A stretch of DNA of 64,000 nucleotides from Hyaloscypha bicolor E (taxonomy: Eukaryota > Ascomycota > Leotiomycetes > Helotiales > Hyaloscyphaceae). Within the stretch, counting starts at the first letter, position 1, and every line of letters begins with the position of its first letter. The position numbers and the translations under genes are program-made. Positions 48,567 to 60,054 of the stretch are shown here, piece after piece. The DNA lies in assembly GCF_002865645.1 (NCBI RefSeq), contig NW_020194685.1:1068807-1132806 (forward strand), read 5' to 3'. A model generated the notes under the pieces. It did not search any database, was not told the origin of the DNA, and saw only the letters and a list, made by a program, of their open reading frames with translations.

Positions 48567-49220
48567 CTGCCTGTAGCTTGAGCTGGCTGTTTGTCTGTAC
48601 TCTGTACTTCTCCTGCGTAGGCTCAAGTCGAGATCTGCAGCAAGGGCGGTCCAGAGATAGCAATTGAGCGCGCCCATTGGGTGGATGGATGGGTGGATGC
48701 AAGCAGCGAAGCACGACCTTTATCCGCGAACAAGCGCGACCTGCAACCTGCGACCTGGATGGTGGTGGGGTGAGAAGCACCGAGGAGCAATCGCCGGCGA
48801 GCAGAAATTGCCTTTGCTCAACAGGATAGAACATAGGAAGCAGAAACAAGCCAAATATCTTTCTGCGTTGCTGGAGCTGGGCTACAGTGGGCGGTTTTGA
48901 GTCAAGTATTACTACTACTATTACCTTTTACCTATTACCTATTACAGCATCTGATATTTGTGGCCTGGGATGGCATAGCATGGCATGTCGAGATGCCGTC
49001 GAGGCCAAACCCTCCCCCCTGGAGGCGCGACAAAACAGCCGACGCCGAACTCGCTCATCGCACGGGCCCATCAGAGGCTCCAGCTCGCCTGGCGGTGAGG
49101 AGCAGAGAGCCAAAGAGAGAGAGATCCCACGCGTCACTCGTTGTATGATTGTATCACTCAACCTCCGACGCACTTCCAGCATTGCTGCAGCACGGCACCT
49201 GTCTGCCAGCGACCGTGTCC

Positions 49221-49290
49221 TGATATGATATGCTACGATATGCTACGATATGCTATAATATGGTATGATATGATTGATATGATATGATAC
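49221..49290. repeat. GATATG/GATATGCTAC simple-sequence array
   Basis: Alternating TGATATGATA and CGATATGCTA units run over about 70 bp. Confidence 0.85.
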
Positions 49291-50099
49291 GCGTGATGCA
49301 TGGGCATAGATAGGCGTTTCTGTGCAACCAAAGGATCGACCTCGTTTTATCTTCCCCGGCCCGGATGCGCCGTTGCGGCCTGCCGACAGGAATCCTAGAA
49401 TCCTAGAATGATGCCACGTTTTTTGATAAGAGCGAGAGCGAGAGAACGAGCACGAGAAGGGGGCACGACATTACGGTGCCGGGTGCCGTGCAAAACCTGC
49501 GGATTGGGTCTTGCTGCCCGCTCTGATGCAACGCCGATTATCACTCACAGCTCAGGTTGCTGATAGACTGGACAGAAGGGGAAGTGATAACTCCCGTTAC
49601 ATAACTGCTGTCGTGCTCTTTCGAAGAGCGAAGGGAACAAGCATCGCAGAAGCTGTTCCAAATCGCATGTGATAACTGTGACACTTGCCTTGATGTCTTT
49701 GGCTTGTGAAGGCCATGCGGGCCCATCTGTGCTTCTTGCTTGAGAAGCTATGGAAGAGGTGTAGCTATTGGAAGCCATCCTCGGAGCTGGCACTTCGAGT
49801 AGACGTCTGTAATTGCGGAATGGTAGGAAGAGCTATGCATAGCTCTCAACATGTGAGATGCCACAGCAAGGGTCTTCGATAAGCATAGCGCCATAACAAG
49901 GGGTGTACTACCCCTTCTGCGGGTTGTTACTGTATCATTTCATTCGTTCAGCCCAGAAAATGGGGCTTTTCGCTTAAAAAGGAGGAGGGCGGGACAACCC
50001 AGACTCCAAGGTAGTTGGCCAAATAAACTACTGTCCTGACTTAAAGTCGATATACAAAGTTTGCAGACTTCCTTCGCCGCTTCTCCTCGTACTCAAATC

Positions 50100-50590
50100 T
50101 ATGAGTTCTGAGATTTCACTCTCCACTTCGAGAACATTCCCAATGTACCAGAAAGTCTCTGAACTTTGAAGCGATGTGCAACAAAACACATTTCCTCGCA
50201 TTTACTCTCTTCCCATATCATCAGAGAAATGTCACTTGTCGTCTCAACTTTACCGCACAGTAGTAAAATACCTTTCCCTCGTATTTACTCTTCCTATATT
50301 TTCGGATGAAAGATCACTTGTCGTCTGAACTTCTATATTCACTTTGCCCCTGTATCCTCGGATGAAAATTAATTTGCATCGAAACTTCTATAAATACTCG
50401 ATAGAATATATTTCCCTGGCATCGCTTTCCTCCCATATCCTCAGATGAAAGATAGTTGGGGCCTAAATTTCCACAGAAACTTTTGCGATGTACAACAAAA
50501 AACTTCACTCCCACGATTCATGCTCGACTTTAAGGACAATCTCTCAATGTACCGGAATATGTAGAATATTGAAGCGGTGTGCAACGAGAA
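50100..50590. repeat. degenerate tandem units with (C/T)TC(G/A)GATGAAAGAT core
   Basis: Four related units occur at about 50213, 50293, 50350 and 50430, each with CATATC-like sequence, TCGGATGAAAGATCACTTG or a variant, and AACTTCTATA. Another pair (CAATGTACC..GAAGCGRTGTGCAACRA) occurs at about 50140-50190 and 50542-50590. Copy spacing is irregular (about 80, 58 and 80 bp). Confidence 0.6.
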
Positions 50591-51462
50591 AACCCCCCCC
50601 CCCCCCAATTACATGGATTCCCTCCCAGTCTTGAAAACGATCTCAATCTAATAAGATCATTTGAATTCCGAGGCATCCAATACACAGAGCATAAAATCTC
50701 CCCCGTGATCTCGAGCATACAATCAATACTTGTGCAACCTCCACGCTCTACCCTCTCAAGCTTCCAACTCCAAGGTTTGCTCGATTGATTCGAGGCCCTC
50801 AAAAACCCGTCAACCCCGACATTCCGCAAAGAATTGGAAAGGAAAACATGGAAAGGAAAACAAGATCCTCTTCTTTTCGTCTCTATCCTCCCATCGTGTT
50901 TAGTCCGTTTCATCGATTCATCGTGCTAAGCCAAAGACCTCCAGCGATAAGTCTCCATATTGGGGCGACCGTTGAGAAGTCAATGGGTCTGTCTCACCCT
51001 CGGTTCTGACCTTGGTCTCTGTTGCTTCTTCATGATTGACAGATCTGGATGCTTACGCTCACACTCGGTAGGGACCTTTAGTAAGTATACTACTAAAGCT
51101 CAAATGGGTGAACACCACTACGGGTTCCGATTTCGTGCCAAAGCTTCAGACGAGGCGGGAATTCCTCTCCGGAGAATACAACAAAAACCCTTGCACTTAA
51201 AGACTGATCGCGAGAGAGATAGCAGCCCATCTCCGCTCTCTATAGGACGTTTCCAAAGTGCCAATCCCGAGGCTTCTGCAGGATTGAGAGCGGTGCGCGC
51301 ACCGGCAAGAACCTAGGTGCTGTATATACAAAATAAGAAACCAGTCAAAAAAGCATCAGGTAAAACGAAGTCACGGCTCAAAATTCGATGCTCATTCTCA
51401 CTAATGCTAAACAAACTACTTGCTCACCGCATCCGCTTCTATATACGTATACCTCCCCCATC

Positions 51463-53208
51463 TCAGTTGTCATCACCCACCAAGTTCGTTCCCTCCCTCA
51501 AGCCCTCAACAACGAGCTCATGGCCCTCGGCCCGACGGTAGATATCCTTGACGTCATCTGTTGTGGTCTCGAAGTGGCTGGTTGCGTCATAGCTTTTGGA
51601 GATGAAGATATTGTCGTTCATACCGCTCTCAAGAGGCTCGTACAATGGAATTGGGGGACCCTGAGAATGTCAGCTGATCTGCAAGGCTGACGCAAGTTGA
51701 TGAGCTTACCATGAACTTCTCTTCGATCTTGCCGAGGCGTTCAAAACCTGGTGCCAACTCCAGATGGTGATTTGCGGTCGTCTCGGCAATTGTGGACACA
51801 ATGGCAATGTAATAACCCTTGGGACAAACGCTGTGGGCGCTTGAAACGACAGCGATGTAGATATCTAAGCCCATTAGTTCCGCTAACAGATGTCCGAAGG
51901 AGATAATTACCGTGATTACGTCCAACCTGAGATTGGGGAATGATCAATTGGCAGGAGTCGCTGTTGTCTGTTCCAGCAAGAGGATGGTTCAGAATGCAGA
52001 TGGCTTTCAAAACGTGTCCAGTAACTTGAACCTTGCCCGGGAAGTAAGACGGATCAGCTAGAATCTTCTTGCACTTTGTTGTGAACTTCATGGGCTCCTC
52101 TCCACCGCGATCTTGCATCGTCGCCTTAATTCCAACTGCCTTCGAACCTTCGTAGATGATTTCATCGATGTTGGTGTTGAGCATGTAAGTTCCACCGTAG
52201 ATAGCAGACAGACGAGCAAATCCTTGCGGGAGTTCTCCAAGACCGTAAAGAGGGTAGATGTATGGGGACTTTCCATATCTCGATACGGAGTTGCCATAGA
52301 GTCGAATGCGTTCAATGGCCTCTGGAGCGCGTCCTTTCTCAGTAAGGTAATCATCGGTTTGGTAGAGAGCCATAGCATGACCAATAAAGTCCCGAGTCCC
52401 AGTCTCAAGCCCGAATTTGTCATAAACGTCCTTCATTGTGCATGTGTTGATGTTGAGTCCTATTTGGGTTAGCCAGGAACCGCGCGCAAACTTGAAGGTA
52501 TGTACCCTTATGGCTGGCAGAATCAGCTTCGTTGAATGTGCCAATCCACTCGATGAAGCTCTTCATTCTCCTCTTCTCAAATATGCCCATCAAGGACGAA
52601 CGCAGAGCCTCTCCAGCATCTGAAGGCACCTTGGCCACAGCTGCCTTGGCCCCCGAGTATTGTTGGACATAGCTTCCTGCCACCTGCCTGAACTCTAGGT
52701 ATCTTGTAACATCGGTGGAAACGAGGATGTTCGTCAGTTCGCCGGAGGACATCAAGAGCTTGGGGACGAGGTCGATGTTCCAGTCGTTGACGCGGCCGTA
52801 CTTCTTCCATGGTTCCTCCCCCTTGTTATAGTTGCCGTACTTTTTGAAGAGCTAGCAGCGGTCAGAAAAGGTACGCATATGTTTCGGGTAGTACGGACAG
52901 CTTCGATATTGACTGAAGCTGCTTCACTGTGTCTTGTTAGCAGGGCTCGGGGGATTGGCAGGTGTGAAACCGTACCCTCCGTAGTGATCATTGCGGTCAA
53001 TGTGCAAGACTTTCTTGCCCTTCACACTCAGCACACTATACAGCTTGTCAGAACCTTGGACTCGAACTTTCTCTTGATTCCTGCATACCCCGAGAGCACG
53101 CATTCAGTGAGACCTGCTTGTTGTTAGCTATGCTGATGCCCCTCATGCGGGGTCATTCCTACCGGTTCCAAGGACGACGACATCGTATTCGGGGGCTATC
53201 TCATCCAT
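51463..53208 (-). CDS. GDI1: Rab GDP-dissociation inhibitor
   Basis: GDI extracts prenylated GDP-bound Rab GTPases from membranes and recycles them. Eight exons close in phase: 53208-53163, 53113-53089, 53035-52976, 52926-52899, 52851-52506, 52459-51911, 51864-51710 and 51660-51463, giving 468 residues, the normal length. The N-terminus MDEIAPEYDVVVLGTGLTEC holds the nucleotide-fold glycine motif. DRNDHYGGEAASVNIEALFK spans two junctions. KYGRVNDWNIDLVPKLLMSS, RRMKSFIEWIGTF, FIGHAMALY, YPLYGLGELPQGFARLSAIY (Rab-binding platform) and NIFISKSYDATSHFETTTDD are all present. The fourth intron uses the less usual donor GTCCGT. Many tiny 5' exons explain why no long frame covers the N-terminus. Confidence 0.96.
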
Positions 53209-53616
53209 AGCGACGTCAACTGGAGATAGTAAGTCAGGGAGACGTAGGAAAGAGCAACTCAAATTTGGCAATTATCGGTGAATGCAAGCTAAAGTTGCGT
53301 CTCGTTGCTTGAGATGCTATCAGGGATGATTGGTCTCGGTTAGAGAGGTTGACCGCTTCAACTGTCTCGGAATGTTTATGCCACCGAAATTTGTATTAAA
53401 ATCACAGACTTCAACGACATATCATACGCATGGAGTGTTTTGGTATTTCCACGCAACATTGTGATACAAGTCCCTTTACAGCTGTATATTCCAGCATCGT
53501 AGCTGTCATAAATGTATGATTTCTCACACACACAAACCACCCAAATGACCTCCTTATCACTCCAATCGTACAAGTCTATGTTCCCAATGTCCACCGATCA
53601 TGCATGTCTGATGCCT

Positions 53617-54466
53617 CTACAGAGTTGGTGAATACTTCTGCTCTGGCTTCACCTCAGGGTCCAGCGGTATATCTTGCTCCGGCTTGACACCCGATTCCAG
53701 GGAAACTTCCTCCTCTGGCACATATTTCTCAACGAAATCGGTAGGGTTGTATGGAGGACCCTCTCCAGATAGATCGACCTCTGGGTCATTCTTTGCAATA
53801 GCTTCCGCATCTTGCCAGGAATAATACCTCTCCGTCAGGACCTGCTTGATAGCTCGTTGTGTCCGTCGCACCTAAACCACGTAATCAGTACCCGGCTTGC
53901 TCTGATCCAGTGATAGAGCTCACAGTGATATCTCTTCTCTCGCTTTCAGAATCTCCATAGCCAGCCTCTAGCCTCTTCCTCTCAAATGCCTCCGTAGCAA
54001 TTCTATTCCGCTCCTTGCAACAAATCCACCACAGCGCATGCAAATCTTCCCAACTCTTCCCCCGCAGCTCTTCTACACACCAAGGCCTCCCATGTTCAAA
54101 GTCCTCCTCTGGAGTATTCATCGGCTTCTCCTTGCTGTGAAAAAAATCCCATAATCCATGATCCTCATCCACTTCTACTCTGGAGCGTTTCGAGGGGTCG
54201 AGGACTGGTTTGGGTAGAGGCGTTTTGGATACAGAGAGAGGTTGTCGGAGACCGGTCCGTCGTGCGGTTGATACTCCTCGTTCGCGATTGTTGTCTCGTG
54301 GGTAGAGGTTGAAGGTCGTGCTGGAGAAGGAGCTTTTTTGCTGAATAGGGGCTAGCAGGGAGGGTAGGAGGAACGCTGGGGGAATATGCTGGGCTCTGGT
54401 AGGCTTTAGAAGCCTCCTTGCAACAGGCCGCATAGCAATTGATGTCGACATTGTGAATTGAAGCAC
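53617..54466 (-). CDS. MRPL4: mitochondrial large-subunit ribosomal protein uL29m (MRPL4/L47)
   Basis: Exons 54466-53924 and 53871-53617 join across a 52-bp intron (RRDIT-VRRTQRAIKQVL) to 265 residues. The first 50 residues are Arg/Ser-rich and lack acids, as in a mitochondrial targeting sequence. The L29-type core is GRPWCVEELRGKSWEDLHAL, WWICCKERNRIATEAFERKR and RAIKQVLTERYYSWQDAEAI. The C-terminus carries a duplicated acidic tail (GVKPEQDIPLDPEVKPEQ). Translation could start at either of two other Met codons within the first 12 residues. Intergenic 53209-53616 holds nothing recognised. Confidence 0.93.
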
Positions 54467-55337
54467 TCAACTCTGATGCGCGGAGTTTGATATTCGAGCC
54501 TCGTCAATATGGAAATATTTCCGGCTGCATGGGATTGGACAGTTCGGGCCACCGTAGTTCTCCGGAGCTTCAGTCTATCAAACCCGCTATTCCACCTGAC
54601 TTCCAACACATGCTGTGGAAGCTCACATGATGACAACGCATCAAAGTCCACCATGGTCCAGTGCCATGAACTCACCAAATTCTGTTGCACATCTGCATCC
54701 GATGCCTTCCACATGCTTCGCGCAGGCCAACTACCTTGGGGGAGATCGCCAACTTATTACCAATGAACGTTCGAGCCGCCCCTCCTCGCGACGTTTTGGG
54801 CGTGTCGCACAGGAGGAGGACTCTCCTCGAGATCTGAAAGGAAGCATATCTTACGGTTCAGGATAAGCTGAACGGATGGTTGCTCAATGCTTCCGTGTCG
54901 TTCCCATCGGAGAAGTCAAAGTGCAACTATTGGACCGCATCAAATTTTCGTTGCCGCCCTGCCCCAACAGGAATGTCACTCTCATCAACGTCGCCGATGT
55001 CACACCACAGACCTGAAATCCATGTTCATAAAATGAAGATTTCGCTTGTTCGCTCTACAGTATGAATCAAATCCGATGTGAAAATCTCTTCTTCTGTGCA
55101 ACGTCCTTTATGCCGAGTCGGCCATAAAAAGAGGATTTTCCACCAATGGCCAATTGGCAAAAGACGGCAATTCGCTGGCTGTTCTTCTTTCTGCTTTGGG
55201 CTATCCGGATTGCCACCAGTGGCCAAGCTGCAGGAAAACCAGCCGTGATCTGTTTGCTGGTCAAACTCGATACAGCTCAGGCCGCCTTTACCGTCATCGG
55301 ATTTATCGAAGACATCACGGCCTTATTGTCGGATTGA
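54467..55337. other. intergenic region, no recognised gene
   Basis: Frames of 60-100 codons on both strands are mutually overlapping. A hydrophobic + frame at 55146-55337 (MANWQKTAIRWLFFFLLWAI) has no family resemblance and no supporting context. Confidence 0.45.
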
Positions 55338-55925
55338 TTACAGAATGAACGCGACTCCGACAGCGGCCGCTCCAACGATACCGTGGCTTCGAACATTGAC
55401 CGAATTGAGAGCACCAGCATTGGCGATTGGAGAAGGCGCTGCGAAGCCGAAGGAACTTGATGGCCTTGTCGGGCAAGAAGAGCTGGACGAGCTGGACGAC
55501 TCGGTAGAAGTTACGGTTCTAGAAGCGGCGAGGCTAGTGGAGATCGAGCTGCCATGGCTAGAAACGCTGACTGCTGAGGTGGTTCATTGTAAGAATGCTT
55601 GCGTTGGCTGAAAGCCTGTGAACATGGCCGCCGATGGCACAAGGTGTGTAGGAGAAACATAAGTGGTCGAGGGTGCCGTTCCGTCATTGGAACTTGGAGA
55701 GTGAGCAGCTTGACTGTAAGGGGCAGCCTGGCACTGTCATCTTGGGTAGTGCTCACAACCCCCACTGTCCAAGAAACAAAAGATCTCTCCAGTGTCAGGA
55801 GCATACCACAGAGTCAACTGGCTGCGCAATGTGCAACGGTCTCAGAAGATACGCAGCCAAAGAGATATGTTCTGACAGTAGCAAGAACCGCGAAAGAGAC
55901 TAAAGCCAGAATGAACGCATTCTGA
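55338..55925 (-). pseudogene. decayed serine-rich GPI-anchored surface protein gene
   Basis: Pieces of a secreted GPI protein lie in order on the - strand but in different frames. A hydrophobic signal-like start QNAFILALVSFAVLATV is near 55920-55870. LTLWYAPDTGEIFCFLDSGG follows in another frame, then KMTVPGCPL in a third, then a Ser/Thr-rich stretch, and a proper GPI-type end (ESSSSSSSSCPTRPSS..GIVGAAAVGVAFIL, stop at 55338). In-frame TGA codons interrupt it after EHYPR and AFLQ. Introns could explain some of the shifts but not both stops. The identity as a GPI protein rests on the serine-rich region plus hydrophobic tail. Confidence 0.5.
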
Positions 55926-56303
55926 ATCCAGCAGGAAAAAAAGAAAGACGATTTCGCTGAGGTGAAGATTGGAGACGAACAGAAACTTTAGATCAATTTG
56001 AAATTTGAAAATTTTTAAGTTCGGATGCTCCCATACTAGCTAATTTACAATATATCATTGAGAGAAGTCCTTGGGGCATTGCACTGCTGCTTCTAAGGCG
56101 CGAGAAATTGAATAGTCGAACCAAAGGGGGACTGTTGAAAATGGAGATTTAGGAAATAATCTTGGAAAGAAGTATGCGAGTCTCTCAGTCCGGCCCTAGA
56201 AATGCTGATTGCGCCGGGACCATCCACAAGTTGGCTGTCTTTCACATTACCCCACGCAGAATATCCTGTAAGGCTTCGCCGATTGACTTCAAGATCGTCT
56301 AGC

Positions 56304-57203
56304 CTATCTGCCATCCTGACCAAGCAAGGACCTCATGCTTGCCATATTCATCGCGAGTCGTCTGGACATGCAAAGCCACGGCTCAATGTTGGATTTACCG
56401 TACCTTAAGGGCTGGCTGACTGATATCACGGCACAAAGTTTCAGATGATGGCCAACGACCTTGCCCTCAATCCCGCCATACAGTAATGCCCCTCGAAGCC
56501 CACTTTTTGCGGCGGCGATGATGCATGACTCGCGCCGGGAGTGGACAAACTGGTGCTGCTGTAAACTTTTGGCTGTCGTCGCAAGATCCCAAGAAAGCGG
56601 AAACCGCGCGCCTCCCAAAAAAACAAAACCATACGCTTTTGGATACCGCAGCTCCGAGAGCAAGTCAACATCCCTGCGGACCATGTTTTGGTTGACAGGC
56701 CGGCCCTTGCGGTGTCAACACGCGAAGACCCTGCATATTCCCCTGCACAAGTTGAGCATGTCACGGGGTGACGAGGCTTTTGATCTGAGGGTCGCAGACT
56801 CCAGTGAACGGAGGAGACGGTTGATCGAGGTGTTTGAAGCCCCCTGCCAGGTTCTTGCGGAGCGGCCAGCCTTGATTCGATGGGTCTCACGATTGACGAA
56901 TGAGATACACCAATAGCCATCCTCGTGGGCTTCCCTTGGGAGCTCTGTCCAGCCCAGAAACATCGATCGAGGATCCAGATTGAGAAGCGCCCCGGGTCTT
57001 GGCATGTTTTTGACAGCAACAATGGAATTGTGGAGCGCTTCCTGATCAGTCAATTTGGTAGCCTTTGATTCTCTACTACTCTGAGTGATCTGCGCTATAT
57101 TTCCTGACGTGTGAAGGTTGAGACGAGCCACGGCGACCTTCTCGGAGCAGTCAGTGTTTGTGGCAAGCCGAGTTGAGATGGCCTTCGCATGCACGGGCGT
57201 CAC
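56304..57203 (-). other. region of long overlapping frames, gene uncertain
   Basis: Three - strand frames (57203-56715, 57022-56441, 56684-56304) overlap and one + frame mirrors them. Segments such as FVNRETHRIKAGRSARTWQG and ELRYPKAYGFVFLGGARF look protein-like, but I cannot join them with good splice sites or assign a family. It may be a decayed or misread gene. Confidence 0.25.
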
Positions 57204-57485
57204 GTCCGGAGAGCAGAGAAGCCTCAGTTGCTTATTATTGAAATGAGAGCCAAGAATTATATGCCCAAGTAGGACAAGAGCTCTCTGATCGGCCCATTAG
57301 GGGTTGGAACCTGGCATGTTGCGCGGCCCTCCGGAAATGGGCTGGCAATAAGACGAAGGGCAGGAATAATGATCATGATTTATGATTAACAATCGCGGAC
57401 GGCGCTCGGTAAAAGATCGGGGGGTCAGGAAATTAGCGCCAGCCATATGCACGCCATGACCAGAGTCTCAACGGTGCAGTTGAAG

Positions 57486-57536
57486 CGGCGATGGCGATGG
57501 CGATGGCGATGGCCACGGCGACGGAGATGGCGATGG
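57486..57536. repeat. GATGGC hexamer microsatellite
   Basis: About eight GATGGC-type units, some with substitutions, lie in a gene-free stretch. They create an artificial Ala/Ile/Val-rich frame on the - strand. Confidence 0.8.
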
Positions 57537-58090
57537 ACAAGAACGTGAAGAAGGCGAAGAGAAGCTTTTTGAGGCAGGGTCGTCGGGCGGAGGAAGGTTC
57601 AGAGTGGGTTATCGGCATGACTAGCATAAACTTTGTCTCTGCTGTCAAGCTACGGAGGCTGAACATTAAATAATGGAGCAATCTGGCAAATACGGTTTTG
57701 ATAGTATTGCTACTGTAGGAGCTCAGGCCATGCATGGCCCGTACGGAGGTATCGACGCGCTGGTTGGATTCTTGGAAGAGCTTGGCTCGGTCAGACCCAG
57801 GGACCCAGCGCTGAAGTCAGCCTGTAAAATACCAAATGTACCAATACTTACTGTATAGTCGGTACAGTCTGTACTGGACTGTACTGTGCCTAGGCACGCC
57901 TTCTGGGCTGATCGTCCAGGCCGGTTCCGGTGCCCTAATCGCGCTGGGGGTGGCGTGAATGGCGCTGCTTCGACCCTTGGCCGCCTCGATAAGACGACGC
58001 CAGCGGCCAGCCACCGACCGTGCAAGCCGCTCGATCTCGAGTAAGTGCTTCCTTTCCCTCTGCTGCTTCCTGAGTCATTCATCTTGCCAC

Positions 58091-58171
58091 GAGGGGGAGA
58101 GGGGGAGAGGGGGAGAGAGAGAGACGGAGACGGAGAGGGAGAGAGAGAGCGAGCGCGTGCGAGAGAGAGAA
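58091..58171. repeat. GA-rich purine tract
   Basis: GGGGGAGA, GAGAGA and GGAGAC units make an 80-bp nearly pure purine strand. Confidence 0.8.
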
Positions 58172-58345
58172 AATGAAGGCCGTCATCGGGGCATGTTCAG
58201 CTGCAACGCGCAGGGGGCTCTCTTCGACCAGCGCTGCCGATTTTCGAGAAATCGAGATGACTCGCGCGCTTTCTCCAGCTAGACCGCAAAGATCCAGACC
58301 CCGCTACAGTAGCACCAGAGCGCCAGAGCATCAGGAGCATCAGGA

Positions 58346-58532
58346 GCATCAGGGCATCAGGGCATCAGGGCATCAGGGCATCAGGGCATCAGGGCATCAG
58401 GGCATCAGGGCATCAGGGCATCAGGGCATCAGGGCATCAGGGCATCAGGGCATCAGGGCATCAGGGCATCAGGGCATCAGGGCATCAGGGCATCAGGGCA
58501 TCAGGGCATCAGGGCATCAGGGCATCAGGGCA
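58346..58532. repeat. octamer array GGGCATCA, about 23 copies
   Basis: The unit GGGCATCA repeats almost perfectly for about 187 bp, bordered by degenerate GGAGCATCA and GAGCATCA units on both sides (from about 58327 and to about 58553). Because 8 is not a multiple of 3, three units make a 24-nt coding period and the frame stays open by chance as HQGIRASG repeats. Confidence 0.92.
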
Positions 58533-59717
58533 CCAGAGCATCAGAGCATCAGGAGCACGGCTCCTCGGCATACCTGCCGATTGATGAATCGTCATCAGCT
58601 GCTGAGGGCGGCACTCGAAATTGCACGCAGCGAACAAAGCTTCAAAAGGTCCAAAAGGTCCAAAAGGCTCCCAGAGGGCTCTTCGACGTCGCGGATGCTT
58701 GCCACTGCCACTGCCAGGCCCCGTGGATGCCGAATCTCTTGCACATCTATTCGTAATGGAACAGTCGATCATGCCCCCCCGGAGCGACAATCCACGACAG
58801 CCTCGTGCGGACTGGGGTGTGAGATCGCGGCGTCGAGGGGGGGATTAAAACATTGCCGTCGCGTTTCGGTTGCGATGTGGTTCAAGCCATAAAGCAGTAA
58901 ACGAGAAACAAGTGGACGGCGAGGACGGGCAGCGGTCGCGACTCGCGACCCGCGACTCGCCAGCCAAATCAGCGCAATGATCGATGTTCAATGGCGGTGC
59001 AAGTATCCTCTTCGGGACTACTGCTGTCATCACCACCCTCCGCGCATACATCGTACGGCCACTCTCGGTTTCACTCTTCTGATATCGGACTTGGCGGCAT
59101 GGACGTCGTGCCAGGCGGCGTGAATCAATGGTGGTTTCCCTGGCCTCGCAAAGCCCACGTAGCAGGCGGTTTTGCGCGTGTGGTGTTGGGTTGGAGCAAC
59201 GGCCGACTGGGATTCGGGGATTCGGAGATTCTGGGCCTCTGGGATTCTGGAATGTTTCAATGCTGCTGTTCTCGCTGGGTTGTTGGCAGTGTGCTCGAAG
59301 ACTCGCAGAACCGTCGTGGCCCCCAAACGCTGGCGTCACCGAACGACTTGCAAGAGCTAGTACGGGCAGGACTTGGTGCTGCAAGCAAGCAGACTTAGCA
59401 GAGAGGCAAAGGGAGAGCTAGCCAAAAAATGTTAGCAATAATTGACGAGGAAGAAGCCGTCAAGCAGCGCGCCTTGGGTACGGTCAACAACAGTCTGGTC
59501 CACATGGGCGAGTCAACGACTCAACGAGGCGTGTCCTCCAGCAGAAGAGTAATTAATAATGATGATGAATCTTGATTCCCGTTAAGTGACAAGCGAATCG
59601 TATATCGCCTTCGCAGGAAGCTCGGTAAATAGTTGCAGCAGGAGCCAGAGCGGGGGCAGTCTGGGACCTTGATTCAAAGCTCCCCAGAGATTCAGAGAAT
59701 AATCGTTGCTGGCCAAA

Positions 59718-59760
59718 CCATCCCATCCCATCCCATCCCATCCTATCCCATACCATCCCA
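59718..59760. repeat. ATCCC pentamer microsatellite
   Basis: About eight CATCC/CATAC units in tandem in a gene-free stretch. Confidence 0.85.
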
Positions 59761-59861
59761 GCAAGCAGCAAGCAAACGGTGCGCAACTGCGTTGCGTGTG
59801 TTGCGTGTTTTTGCGTGCGGTGCGCCTGCCCTCCCTCGGCCTTCGCATTCTCCCTCCCCAT

Positions 59862-60054
59862 TACTATCCCCCCCCTAGTCCAAAACGCGATCACGATATT
59901 GATAACACCACGCCTGCACGGGCCCTATCAAGGGTCGATAGCGAATAGAGACTCTCTAAAGCACCTGAGGTTTCCTATGTTGGGGATATAAACGAGGTTT
60001 TGGGGTGGCGTTACTAATCTCGTGATGGCGCTTTGGACTGGGGGGGGGATAGTA
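59862..60054. mobile_element. 193-bp inverted-repeat element (MITE-like)
   Basis: The left arm 59862-59914 (TACTATCCCCCCC, AGTCCAAAACGCGATCACGA, then TTGATAACACCACGCC) pairs with the reverse complement of 60007-60054 (TACTATCCCCCCCCC, AGTCCAAAGCGCCATCACGA, then TTAGTAACGCC). The arms are about 50 bp with few mismatches and surround about 90 bp without a gene. The outer TA could be a Tc1/mariner-type target duplication. Confidence 0.75.

Larger units (their letters stand above)
48168..51462. other. 3.3-kb gene-free region with several simple repeats
   Basis: No credible gene was found. It contains a CCCTG pentamer run, a GATATG-rich array, degenerate dispersed units at 50100-50590 and a 14-C tract at 50593-50606. 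The left part is the upstream region of the MFS gene and the right part the 3' flank of GDI1. Confidence 0.55.

Noticed and set aside
57433..57735. A - strand frame rich in AIAIAIAVAVA that looks like a membrane segment
   Set aside because: It is only the translation of the GATGGC microsatellite.
58346..58532. CRISPR-like array
   Set aside because: The units are contiguous 8-mers without spacers, in a eukaryotic genome.
58173..58892. A 239-codon frame coding HQGIRASG repeats
   Set aside because: The frame is held open by the octamer array; the flanks show no conserved protein, and the repeat period of 8 nt explains it.
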